Positions 32,350-40,621 of a DNA stretch of 64,000 bases are shown in pieces. The notes beneath the pieces were generated by a model. The model saw nothing but the letters and a program-made list of their open reading frames with translations. It was not told the origin of the DNA and searched no databases. The position numbers and the translations under genes were made by a program. How positions within the stretch are numbered: the stretch's first letter is position 1; every line of letters begins with the position of its first letter. This DNA comes from Streptomyces cellulosae. Its GTDB lineage: Bacteria > Actinomycetota > Actinomycetes > Streptomycetales > Streptomycetaceae. Location: the NCBI RefSeq assembly GCF_000721105.1, contig NZ_JOEV01000006.1, forward strand, positions 1 through 64,000, read 5' to 3'.

Positions 32350-33807
32350 ATGTCCCAGTCCCCTCACAAGCGCTCCCGGCGTCGCGTCGTCCTGGGCGTC
32401 ACCGCCGTGGCGGCCGCCTTAGCCGGTGGTCTGCTCGTCGCCCTGCCCGGCGGAGCCAGTGCCGCCGCGTCGGGCCTCGCCGACGACTTCAACGGTGACG
32501 GCTACCGCGATCTGGCGACGGGCGCCCCCGGGGCTGTCGCGAGCGGGAAGGCGAAGGCGGGTGCCGTGGTCGTCAACTACGGCTCGTCCAGCGGTATCAG
32601 CGGCGCGCGCCACAAGACCACATCGCAGAGTTCCTCCGGCGTGCCCGGCGCCTCGGAGACCTCCGACCGCTTCGGCACCGAACTCGCGCACGGCGACCTC
32701 AACAAGGACGGCTACGGCGATCTCGTCGTGGGCACCCCGCTGGAGGACGTCGGCGGCGATGCCGACGGGGGGTCGGTCACGATCCTGTGGGGCGGCTCGT
32801 CCGGCCTGTCGGGCGGCACGACGATCAGCGACCCGAACGCGTCGGGCCACGACCGGTTCGGCCAGTCCCTCGCGGTCGGCGACTTCACCGGTGACGGGAA
32901 GGCCGATCTGGCGGTCGGTTCCACCGGCAAGGACGTGTGGATCTTCAAGGGCGGCTTCACCAAGTCCGGCGGCGCGGCCGGCAAGCTGCGCTTCGACGCG
33001 CGGATCGAGTCCGGCGCGTACCCCAGGGGCGCCGTCCAGCTGACCGCCGGGGACTTCGACAACGACGGGGCGGACGACGTGGTGGTGGGGTCCTCCGCGG
33101 GCAACTTCGTCTACCGGGGCGCCTCGACCGGCCCCACGCTGCAGACCGAGGCGGGCCAGGGGTACGCCGGCGCGCTCACCGTGGCCGACTTCGACCGCGA
33201 CGGGCACGACGACCTGGTCGTCGGCACCGACTTCGTCTCTGTCTCGGACCAGGCAGCGAAGGGCGGCTACGTCACCGTGTTCTACGGCGGTGCGGCGGGT
33301 GTCGACACCACGCGCAGCGCCGTCTTCAGCCAGGACACCGCGGGTGTGCCGGGAGCGGACGAGTCCAACGACCTGTTCGGTGGCACCCTCGCCGCGGGCG
33401 ACGTCAACGGTGACCGCTACCCGGACCTCGCCGTCGGCGCGAGCTTCGAGACCATCGGCTCCGCCGACCAGACCGGCAGCGTCTGGGTGCTGCGCGGCGG
33501 CGCCTCCGGCCTGACGGGGGCGGGCGCCCAGTCCTTCAACCAGGGCACCGCGGGTGTCCCGGGCGCCAACGAGTCGTCGGACATGTTCGGCGACGCCATC
33601 CACCTCGCCGACCACAACAAGGACGGCCGCGCCGACCTGTCGGTGGGCGCGGGCGGCGAGAACAGCGACGACGGCGCCGTGTGGGTCCTGCGCGGCTCCA
33701 CCACAGGCGTCACGGCCACCGGCGCGGTGAACTTCGGTGTGGGGTCCGTGGGCATCGGGAAGTCGGGGGCCGACCCGATGTTCGGGGACGCCATGTCGGG
33801 CTCCTGA
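32350..33807 (+). CDS. Secreted FG-GAP/VCBS repeat protein
   Basis: The 485-residue exported protein has a signal peptide (RRVVLGVTAVAAALAGGLLVALPGG) followed by about seven FG-GAP beta-propeller blades. Each carries calcium-loop repeats such as DFNGDGYRDLATGAPG, DLNKDGYGDLVVG, DFDNDGADDVVVG and DHNKDGRADLSVG. The fold matches the integrin alpha-chain propeller and suggests extracellular binding. GAGAGGA precedes the ATG. A second protein of the same length and architecture is encoded 577 bases after its stop (34385-35842). Confidence 0.88.
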   Translation: MSQSPHKRSRRRVVLGVTAVAAALAGGLLVALPGGASAAASGLADDFNGDGYRDLATGAPGAVASGKAKAGAVVVNYGSSSGISGARHKTTSQSSSGVPGASETSDRFGTELAHGDLNKDGYGDLVVGTPLEDVGGDADGGSVTILWGGSSGLSGGTTISDPNASGHDRFGQSLAVGDFTGDGKADLAVGSTGKDVWIFKGGFTKSGGAAGKLRFDARIESGAYPRGAVQLTAGDFDNDGADDVVVGSSAGNFVYRGASTGPTLQTEAGQGYAGALTVADFDRDGHDDLVVGTDFVSVSDQAAKGGYVTVFYGGAAGVDTTRSAVFSQDTAGVPGADESNDLFGGTLAAGDVNGDRYPDLAVGASFETIGSADQTGSVWVLRGGASGLTGAGAQSFNQGTAGVPGANESSDMFGDAIHLADHNKDGRADLSVGAGGENSDDGAVWVLRGSTTGVTATGAVNFGVGSVGIGKSGADPMFGDAMSGS

Positions 33808-33856
33808 GCACGTAGACAGACAGGCACAGAGCCGATCGAGTGGGGGATGGATCCAC

Positions 33857-34222
33857 ATGGGCATGTTCGGAAACGCGCACACCGTCGACCCGGGCCAGGC
33901 GCAGCAGGACTACGCGCGTCTGCTGGGCGCCGGTGAGCAGGTGCAGGCGGCGTACCAACTGGTGCGTGACGTCATCCTGTTCACCGACCGCCGGCTGATC
34001 CTGGTCGACAAGCAGGGCATCACCGGCAAGAAGGTGGAGTACCACTCCGTCCCGTACCGCAGCATCACCCACTTCGCCGTGGAGACCGCGGGCACCTTCG
34101 ACCTCGACGCCGAGCTGAAGATCTGGGTCTCGGGCAACTCGGTGCCGATCGAGAAGACCTTCACCAAGGGCGTCGACATCTACGAGGTGCAGGCGATCCT
34201 GACGCAGTTCGTGGCGAGGTAG
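33857..34222 (+). CDS. PH-domain protein of the bacterial YokE/DUF1696 type
   Basis: The 121-residue protein is a single bacterial pleckstrin-homology domain (about 15-120). It has the strands LVRDVILFTDRRLILVDKQ, VEYHSVPYRSITHFAVETAG and LKIWVSG. There is no signal peptide, so it is cytoplasmic. It lies between the two FG-GAP genes in the same orientation, but the functional link is not clear. The ATG at 33857 is followed by another Met two codons later. Confidence 0.8.
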   Translation: MGMFGNAHTVDPGQAQQDYARLLGAGEQVQAAYQLVRDVILFTDRRLILVDKQGITGKKVEYHSVPYRSITHFAVETAGTFDLDAELKIWVSGNSVPIEKTFTKGVDIYEVQAILTQFVAR

Positions 34223-34251
34223 CCATCACGGTCTCGCGTCACGGAGACGAC

Positions 34252-34279
34252 ACCGCCCGGGCAGTGGTGCCCGGGCGGT
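34252..34279 (+). terminator. Hairpin after the PH-domain gene
   Basis: ACCGCCCGGGCA and TGCCCGGGCGGT form perfect 12-bp arms around the loop GTGG. Confidence 0.8.
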
Positions 34280-34384
34280 CCGAAACGGCGGTCGACGCAC
34301 CGGAGCAGCCTGGGCGTCCGTGGCCGCCCTCGCGTGTGACGCCCGCGCACCACGGGTGCGTTTGAGGCAGAGGGGCTCACTCAC

Positions 34385-35842
34385 ATGAACAGCGTTTCAT
34401 CCAGAGGCAGTTGGAGACCGGCCGCCGTCCTGCTCGCCGGACTGATGGGGGCCTCGCTGCTGGTCGCCTCCCCCGCTGCGGCCGTGCACGGCGCCGTGCC
34501 GGGCGACTTCAACGGTGACGGCTACCGCGACGCCGTGCTGCCCGCGCCGGGCGCGAACGTGTCCGGCAAGGAGGCGGCGGGAGCGGTGGTCGTGCTCTAC
34601 GGGTCGGCCGCCGGGCTGGCGGCGCCCCGGCGCAGGACCATCACGCAGAACACCGCGGGCGTACCGGGCACGGCCGAGGCGTACGACCGCTTCGGCGCGT
34701 CGACGGCGACGGCCGACCTGAACCGGGACGGATACGCCGACCTGGTGGTGTCGTCACCGTACGAGGACACGACGAACGGCACCGACGCCGGTGCGGTCAC
34801 GGTGCTGTGGGGCAGCAGGAACGGGCTCACCCAGGGCACCGACCTGCCGGCTCCGGTGATACCGAACTGGCCACCGCTGTACTACGGCCTCGACGTGGCC
34901 GCCGTCAGCGCCGGGCCGGGGCAGAAGACCGAGGTGCTCGTCGGCGGCTGGCGCGGGGCGTACCGTTTCAGCGGGCCGTTCAGCCGCACCGGCACGTTCG
35001 GCAGCTCGTCGAGGCCTGCGAACGACTCCTGGGGCGAGTCCGTCGCCCTCGGGGACTTCGACGGCGACGGCGCGCAGGACCATGTGAACGTCTCCGGCCG
35101 CCAGAGCGGGGACTCCGGCGGTTTGATCTTCGTGAACCCCGAGGACTATCCGACCTCCGCGGGCTTCCCGCCCCACCTGGGGAAGGGCAACGGTCTCATC
35201 TCCGCCACCGGCGACATCAACGGCGACGGGTACGCCGATCTCGCGGTCGGTGACCCGGACGAGCCCGACGTCGCCGGTGCGGACGGCATGACGGGCGGCC
35301 GCGTCCTGGTCTGGTACGGCTCGGCGAGCGGAATCGCGAGCGACGCCAAGCCCGCGCAGATCACCCAGGACACCGCCGGAGTGCCCGGCGCGAGCGAGAA
35401 GGACGACGCCTTCGGCGGCGCCCTCGCCGTGGCCGACCTCAACCGGGACGGCCTCGCGGACCTCGTGATCGGCTCCCCTTTCGAGGACCTCGCCAAGCCC
35501 CGCGCCGGACAGGTGACCGTCGTGCCGGGCCGCCGCACAGGCACTCTCGGCACCGGTTCCTACTCCTTCTCCCAGGACACGACCGGCGTCCCCGGCGCCT
35601 CCGAGACCGACGACTTCTTCGGTACGACGGTCTCGGCCGGGGACATCAACAAGGACGGCAAGCCCGAGTTGTTCGTCGGCGCCGCGAGCGAGAACAACTC
35701 CACCGGCGCGGTGTGGGTGTTCCCCGGGGCTTCCTCCCGCCCGACCGCCACCGGCAGCCGCCTGTTCACGGCGGCCTCGGTGGGCCTCACCCAGGGCTAC
35801 GGCACCCTCCTCGGCGGCAACGGCCTGCTCTGGGTCATCTGA
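34385..35842 (+). CDS. Secreted FG-GAP repeat protein, paralogue
   Basis: This 485-residue protein has a signal peptide (AAVLLAGLMGASLLVASPAAA) and the same kind of repeats: DFNGDGYRDAVLPAPG, DLNRDGYADLVVSSPYED, DINGDGYADLAVG, DLNRDGLADLVIGSPFED and DINKDGKPELFVG. It is clearly a paralogue of the protein at 32350, though diverged, and again forms a seven-bladed propeller with calcium-binding loops. Its function as a binding or scaffold protein is inferred. The gene is separated from the PH-domain gene by a terminator, so it has its own promoter. Confidence 0.88.
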   Translation: MNSVSSRGSWRPAAVLLAGLMGASLLVASPAAAVHGAVPGDFNGDGYRDAVLPAPGANVSGKEAAGAVVVLYGSAAGLAAPRRRTITQNTAGVPGTAEAYDRFGASTATADLNRDGYADLVVSSPYEDTTNGTDAGAVTVLWGSRNGLTQGTDLPAPVIPNWPPLYYGLDVAAVSAGPGQKTEVLVGGWRGAYRFSGPFSRTGTFGSSSRPANDSWGESVALGDFDGDGAQDHVNVSGRQSGDSGGLIFVNPEDYPTSAGFPPHLGKGNGLISATGDINGDGYADLAVGDPDEPDVAGADGMTGGRVLVWYGSASGIASDAKPAQITQDTAGVPGASEKDDAFGGALAVADLNRDGLADLVIGSPFEDLAKPRAGQVTVVPGRRTGTLGTGSYSFSQDTTGVPGASETDDFFGTTVSAGDINKDGKPELFVGAASENNSTGAVWVFPGASSRPTATGSRLFTAASVGLTQGYGTLLGGNGLLWVI

Positions 35843-35871
35843 CGGTCGCCCGTCCGGTCACGTCGTGATCG

Positions 35872-35903
35872 AGGCGCCCGGGGTGTGGTCACCCCGGGCG
35901 CCT
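35872..35903. terminator. Bidirectional hairpin between convergent genes
   Basis: AGGCGCCCGGGGTG and CACCCCGGGCGCCT form perfect 14-bp arms around the loop TGGT. Confidence 0.85.
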
Positions 35904-35933
35904 TCCGGTTCTCCAGTCGTCTTTCTCCAGTTC

Positions 35934-37301
35934 TCAGGAGACGACCGGCCGCGCGCCCGGCTCCGGGGCGGTGGTCCGCGCGGGGGCGTCCGGCGTTCCG
36001 CGCGTGTTCCTGACGTAGAACACCCCGATCACCGCGAGCAGGGACGCGGCGGAGAGGGTGTACAGGCCGCCGTTGGTGCTGCCGGTGGTGTCCTTGAGGT
36101 AGCCGAAGAGGGTGGGCGAGACGAAACCGCCCAGGTTTCCGATGGAGTTGACCACGGCCAGTCCCGGCGCGGCGACCTTGAGGTCGAGGCCGGACTGGGC
36201 CATCGGCCAGTACAGGGTCGCCGCGCACTTGCCGCCGACCGCGGCGAGCGTGAGAGCGGCGAGTCCGAACCAGGGGGAGCCCAGGGTGGCGAGGAAGGTG
36301 CCCACGGCCGACAGGACCAGGGCGATCGCCAGATACGGGCGGCGGTCGGGCGCCTTGTCGGTGTAGTGGCTCACCGTGTACATCGCGATCACGGCGCAGA
36401 TCCAGGGGACGGCGGTGAGCAGCCCGACCTGGAAGGGGGAAAGACCGCCGATGTCGTCGACCAGGCTCGGCAGCCAGAAGGTGATCGCGTAGCCGGTGAG
36501 TGCCATCGCGAAGAAGACGCCGGTCAGCAGGGCCACCTGGGGGTGGAACAGGAGCTTGAGCCGGGAGACCTTGGGTGCCCGGGCGCGGGCCTCCTCGTCC
36601 CGGGCGACCGCCGCGCCGAGCGCGTCCTTCTCCTCCCGGGTGAGCCAGCGGGCGTCCTCGATGCGGGAGACCAGGAAGAAGCCGGCGACGATCCCGACGA
36701 CGATCGAGAAGGCGCCCTCCAGCGCGAACATCCAGCGCCAGCCGGCGAATCCGCCCGCCCCGTGCAGTTCCAGCAGCGCCCCGGTGATGGGCCCGGTCAC
36801 GATGTACGCCGTGGCCGAGCCGCCCAGGAAGATCGCGCTCGCCCGGCCCCGGCTGGAGTCGGGCAGCCACTGGGTGAAGTAGAGGAGCACACCGGGGAAG
36901 AAGCCCGCCTCCGCGACGCCGAGCAGGAAGCGCAGGGCGTAGAACATCGTGACGTTGTGGATGAAGCACATCGCCACGATCACCAGGCCCCAGGTGATCA
37001 TGATCCGGGTGAGCCAGACCCGGGCGCCGAACCGCTCCAGGAGCATGTTGCTCGGCACCTCGAACAACGCGTATCCGATGAAGAACAGGCCGGCGCCGAG
37101 ACCGTACGCGGTGGCGCTGACGCCGACATCGGCACGCAGCTCGTCCTGGACGAACCCGACGTTCGTCCGGTCCATCTGGTTGACCAGCAGCATCAGGACC
37201 AGGATCGGCAGCATGCGGCGCAGGAACTTGCCGACGGCCCGGCGTTCGGCGTCGGGTGTCACGCCCTCTGACGTCTCTGGTGTCTCTGAGATCTCTGACA
37301 T
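35934..37301 (-). CDS. MFS permease of the ACS (anion:cation symporter) family
   Basis: The 455-residue permease has 12 predicted helices. ACS-family features include VNQMDRTNVGFV in helix 1, EVPSNMLLERFGARVWL after helix 2 and GVAEAGFFPGVLLYFTQWLP in helix 4. Members import organic anions such as aromatic acids, tartrate or hexuronates. The ATG at 37301 has GAGGGAG upstream; a longer start at 37337 is unlikely. It follows the dioxygenase-like gene on the same strand but has its own promoter (37359-37387). The pairing suggests aromatic-acid uptake. Confidence 0.85.
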   Translation of the reverse strand: MSEISETPETSEGVTPDAERRAVGKFLRRMLPILVLMLLVNQMDRTNVGFVQDELRADVGVSATAYGLGAGLFFIGYALFEVPSNMLLERFGARVWLTRIMITWGLVIVAMCFIHNVTMFYALRFLLGVAEAGFFPGVLLYFTQWLPDSSRGRASAIFLGGSATAYIVTGPITGALLELHGAGGFAGWRWMFALEGAFSIVVGIVAGFFLVSRIEDARWLTREEKDALGAAVARDEEARARAPKVSRLKLLFHPQVALLTGVFFAMALTGYAITFWLPSLVDDIGGLSPFQVGLLTAVPWICAVIAMYTVSHYTDKAPDRRPYLAIALVLSAVGTFLATLGSPWFGLAALTLAAVGGKCAATLYWPMAQSGLDLKVAAPGLAVVNSIGNLGGFVSPTLFGYLKDTTGSTNGGLYTLSAASLLAVIGVFYVRNTRGTPDAPARTTAPEPGARPVVS

Positions 37302-37321
37302 CGTTGTCTCCCTCGTGTGCA

Positions 37322-37420
37322 CATACGCGAACTGCAACCACGTACGCGAGTCCGGGGGACGTTACGGAGGGCGATCTTCCGGGTCAATGGGTTGGACCGA
37401 TAATCATGTATGCGAACATG
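37322..37420 (-). promoter_or_regulatory. MFS promoter with repeated TAYGCGAAC sites
   Basis: On the minus strand TTGACC (37382-37387) and TAACGT (37359-37364) are separated by 17 bases, a good housekeeping promoter. On the plus strand TATGCGAAC (37409-37417) and TACGCGAAC (37324-37332) flank it. The first lies inside the imperfect palindrome CATGT-N6-ACATG (37405-37420). A regulator binding both flanks is plausible. Confidence 0.55.
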
Positions 37421-37498
37421 GGACCTCTACAAGGCGCATACAGACCACCGCACACCGCCCATCGACCCGGTCGACGATCCTCGATTTCCGGACGACGA

Positions 37499-38449
37499 TC
37501 AGGTGCCGTCGTGCGTCTCGTCCGGCGCGACGCCCATCGTGAGGGATCCGAGGACCCCCTTGGCGATGTGCTTCTTGTCGTACTTCAGCTTGAGGAGACC
37601 GCCGGCAGTGCCGCTCTGGTCGTAGATGTGGTCCTCGGTGAGCGTGGTGCGCTCGGTGGTGCTGGTGGAGTACGGCTCCACCTCGGCGGAGGCCAGCACG
37701 GACTCCTCGTCGAAGAAGAACTGCCCGGTGTGGCAGGTGTGCCCGCCCTCGTATCCGGCGTCGGTCCACTTGCCGTCCACATGGACCTTGGTGTGGATGT
37801 GGACCGTACGGCCCCGGTACCAGCCCGGGAAGATCGTCCTGAAGGTGACCCGGCCCTGTTTGTCGGTCCGCCAGGTGCCACGCAGATAGCGCTCGTCGTC
37901 GGTGGGCTCCTCGTGCCCTCCACCGCCGGTCCCGCCGGACGGCGGGCCCGAGGGCGGCTCACCTGTCGGAGTGCCGGTGGGCGTTCCCGAGGGGGCGCCG
38001 GTCGGGGGCGTGCCGCCGCCTGCGCCACCGCCTCCGGTCGACAGGCTCTCGTACCCCGAGTAGATGCCCAGCGCGTCGCAGTGCCAGATGTCGACGGCCG
38101 CGTTGCTGATCGGCTTGCAGGTATCGGAGTCGATCACCTTGAGGGTGAGGGTGAGCGGGATGCCCTCCTTGTCCTCGGTGATGTCCTGGCGGAGCTTGTC
38201 GGCGTCGATGTAGTAGGGGCCTTCGGTGGTCTCCGAGGTGAGCTTGTAGCACGTCTCCGCCGCACTCGACGTACTCGACGCCGTGCCCGACGGCCCGGTG
38301 GTCGCCGTCGACTCGCTCGCGGACGCCGTCATGGCGAGTCCGCCGCCGACACCCACCGCCGCCACGACGGCGCCGCCCGCCATGATGACCTTGCGACGCG
38401 TCAGGTCCTGCTCGTGCTCGGGCCCGTGGGCCTTCTCGTTTTCCGTCAT
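37499..38449 (-). CDS. Exported intradiol ring-cleavage dioxygenase-like protein
   Basis: The 316-residue protein carries an export signal, TRRKVIMAGGAVVAAVG, of twin-Arg type. A catechol-dioxygenase-like beta sandwich follows, with the Fe(III) ligand region TTEGPYYIDAD and the second set FPGWYRGRTVHIHTKVH (Tyr, His, His). The N-terminal dimerisation helices of cytoplasmic enzymes are absent. A long Gly/Pro/Thr linker interrupts the domain at about 140-175. It could act on catechols or phenolics outside the membrane. The start is the ATG at 38449. A paralogue lies at 49261. Confidence 0.8.
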   Translation of the reverse strand: MTENEKAHGPEHEQDLTRRKVIMAGGAVVAAVGVGGGLAMTASASESTATTGPSGTASSTSSAAETCYKLTSETTEGPYYIDADKLRQDITEDKEGIPLTLTLKVIDSDTCKPISNAAVDIWHCDALGIYSGYESLSTGGGGAGGGTPPTGAPSGTPTGTPTGEPPSGPPSGGTGGGGHEEPTDDERYLRGTWRTDKQGRVTFRTIFPGWYRGRTVHIHTKVHVDGKWTDAGYEGGHTCHTGQFFFDEESVLASAEVEPYSTSTTERTTLTEDHIYDQSGTAGGLLKLKYDKKHIAKGVLGSLTMGVAPDETHDGT

Positions 38450-38521
38450 GAGCCGGAAAGTTAGGTAAGAAGCCTGTCCAGGACCTGGGAGAGACCTGTG
38501 GTTTTCCGAGCCCATGCGAAA

Positions 38522-38551
38522 AGGCCCGAAACCGACGTCGGTTTCGGGCCT
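38522..38551 (-). terminator. aspS terminator, 30-bp perfect palindrome
   Basis: AGGCCCGAAACCGAC is followed directly by its reverse complement GTCGGTTTCGGGCCT. The palindrome lies 27 bases after the aspS stop and before the dioxygenase-like start. Confidence 0.85.
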
Positions 38552-38577
38552 CTTCAGCAAGGACTACGGCCGCACGG

Positions 38578-40341
38578 CTACTTCGGCTGCGGCTTGCGCA
38601 CCGTCAGGTGCAGTTCCCTCAGCCGGGTCTCGTCCAGCTCCGTCGGCGCGCCCATCATCAGGTCCTGGGCGTTTCCGTTGAGCGGGAAGGCGATCGTCTC
38701 GCGGATGTTGGGCTCGTCGGCCAGCAGCATCACGATGCGGTCGACCCCGGGGGCGATGCCGCCGTGCGGCGGGGCGCCGAAGCGGAACGCGCGGAGCATG
38801 CCGGCGAACTCGCGCTCGACGGTCTCCTCGTCGTAACCCGCGATCCCGAACGCCTTGAGCATGATGTCCGGCTCGTGGTTCCGGATCGCGCCGGAGGACA
38901 GCTCGACGCCGTTGCAGACGATGTCGTACTGCCAGGCCAGGATGTCGAGCGGGTCCTGGCTTTCCAGGGCCTCCATGCCACCCTGCGGCATCGAGAACGG
39001 GTTGTGCGAGAAGTCGATCTTCCCGGTCTCCTCGTCCTTCTCGAACATCGGGAAGTCGACGATCCAGCAGAACCGGAAGACGTTCTCCTCGAAGTGCCCG
39101 GCACGCTTGGCGGCCTCGACCCGCACCGCGCCCATGATCTTCGAGACCTCGTCGAACTCGCCCGCGCCGAAGAACACCGCGTGACCGGCGGCCAGGGACA
39201 GCCGCTTGGTCAGCTCGGCGACGTTCTCCTCGGTGAGGAACTTCGCGATCGGGCCGGAGAGGGAACCGTCCTCGGCGACGCGGACCCAGGCCAGGCCCTT
39301 GGCGCCCTGCGAGACGGCGTAGTCACCGAGCTGGTCGAAGAACTTGCGGGGCTGGGACTGGACGTCCGGCACCGCCAGCGCGCGCACGTGCTTGCCGGCG
39401 AAGGCCTTGAACTCCGAGCCCTCGAAGACGTCGGTGATGTCGACGAGCTCCAGCTTGGCGCGCAGGTCCGGCTTGTCGGAGCCGTACTTCAGCATCGCCT
39501 CACGGAACGGGATCCGCGGGAACGGCGAGGTGACGTGACGGCCGCCCCCGAACTCCTCGAACAGCTCGGTCATCAGCTGCTCGATCGGCTGGAAGACGTC
39601 CTCCTGCTCGACGAAGCTCATCTCGACGTCGAGCTGGTAGAACTCGCCCGGTGAACGGTCGGCGCGGGCGTCCTCGTCCCGGAAACAGGGGGCGATCTGG
39701 AAGTAGCGGTCGAAGCCGGAGATCATCAGCAGCTGCTTGAACTGCTGCGGGGCCTGCGGCAGGGCGTAGAACTTGCCCGCGTGGATGCGGGACGGCACGA
39801 CGAAGTCGCGGGCGCCCTCAGGGGAGGTCGCCGTCAGGATCGGCGTGGCCATCTCGTTGAAGCCGAGCGTGACCATCTTGTGCCGGATCGACGAGATGAC
39901 CGCCGTACGCAGCATGATGTTGCGGTGCATGCGCTCGCGGCGCAGGTCCAGGAAGCGGTACTCCAGGCGCCGCTCCTCGTTGACACCGTCCTCGGTGTTG
40001 ATGGTGAAGGGGAGCGGCTGGGCGGCGCCGAGCAGCTCGACCTCTCCGACCTCGACCTCGACCTCACCGGTGGGCAGGTCCGGGTTCACGTTCTCGGTGC
40101 CCCGGGAGACGACCTTGCCGTCGACGCGGACCGTCGACTCCTTGGTCAGCTTGTCGAGGGCCTCGTACGCGGGCGTGCCGGGACGGGCGACGAGCTGCGT
40201 GATGCCGTAGTGGTCGCGCAGATCGATGAAGAGGATGCCACCCAGGTCGCGCCGATTGTGCAGCCAGCCACTCAGCCGGACGTCGGTACCGACGTCAGAG
40301 GCGCGGAGCTCGCCGCAGGTGTGGGACCTGTACCGATGCAT
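38578..40341 (-). CDS. aspS: Aspartyl-tRNA synthetase, bacterial type
   Basis: The 587-residue class II enzyme has an N-terminal OB-fold (about 1-105, [20 protein letters not shown]). Motif 2 is [12 protein letters not shown], the GAD insertion spans about 290-410, and motif 3 is [13 protein letters not shown]. The stretch [15 protein letters not shown] resembles actinobacterial AspRS, which is often non-discriminating and also forms Asp-tRNA-Asn for the GatCAB amidotransferase. That property is inferred, not shown. A parS site lies just upstream. Confidence 0.95.
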   Translation of the reverse strand: MHRYRSHTCGELRASDVGTDVRLSGWLHNRRDLGGILFIDLRDHYGITQLVARPGTPAYEALDKLTKESTVRVDGKVVSRGTENVNPDLPTGEVEVEVGEVELLGAAQPLPFTINTEDGVNEERRLEYRFLDLRRERMHRNIMLRTAVISSIRHKMVTLGFNEMATPILTATSPEGARDFVVPSRIHAGKFYALPQAPQQFKQLLMISGFDRYFQIAPCFRDEDARADRSPGEFYQLDVEMSFVEQEDVFQPIEQLMTELFEEFGGGRHVTSPFPRIPFREAMLKYGSDKPDLRAKLELVDITDVFEGSEFKAFAGKHVRALAVPDVQSQPRKFFDQLGDYAVSQGAKGLAWVRVAEDGSLSGPIAKFLTEENVAELTKRLSLAAGHAVFFGAGEFDEVSKIMGAVRVEAAKRAGHFEENVFRFCWIVDFPMFEKDEETGKIDFSHNPFSMPQGGMEALESQDPLDILAWQYDIVCNGVELSSGAIRNHEPDIMLKAFGIAGYDEETVEREFAGMLRAFRFGAPPHGGIAPGVDRIVMLLADEPNIRETIAFPLNGNAQDLMMGAPTELDETRLRELHLTVRKPQPK

Positions 40342-40386
40342 CGTCGTTCATCCAGCCTTCGCAGATCGGGGTCTGTTCCACGCGTT

Positions 40387-40400
40387 GTTTCACGTGAAAC
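40387..40400. other. parS chromosome-partition site
   Basis: GTTTCACGTGAAAC is a perfect 14-bp match to the Streptomyces parS core bound by ParB. Such sites cluster around oriC, which fits an origin-proximal location. It lies between aspS and the divergent SpoIIE-type gene. No other perfect copy is seen in the window. Confidence 0.9.
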
Positions 40401-40453
40401 CCTCCCCAGCGTACCGGCCACCCCACGCTGGGCTCCCCACCATTTGAGGGCCG

Positions 40454-40546
40454 GCGATCGGTCGTCCGTGACGGGAGCGATCAGTCGTCCGTGACGGGAG
40501 CGATCAGTCGTCCGTGACGGGAGCGATCGGTCATCCGTCACGGGCC
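40454..40546. repeat. Iteron-like 23-bp direct repeats upstream of the SpoIIE-type gene
   Basis: GCGATCAGTCGTCCGTGACGG plus GA is repeated three times in tandem (40454, 40477, 40500), followed by a degenerate fourth copy from 40523. Only one base differs among the first three copies. It lies in the gap between aspS and the divergent gene at 40622. Confidence 0.75.
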
Positions 40547-40621
40547 GGTGATCGGTCATTGAGAACCGGTTATCTCGGTGATCAGTAGCACTCTCCGTCC
40601 TCGTCTTCATAAAGTGGGCCA

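Noticed and set aside
37404..37769. Coding frames in the gap and antisense to the dioxygenase-like gene
   Set aside because: They lack ribosome sites and family motifs; the region holds a promoter and operators instead.
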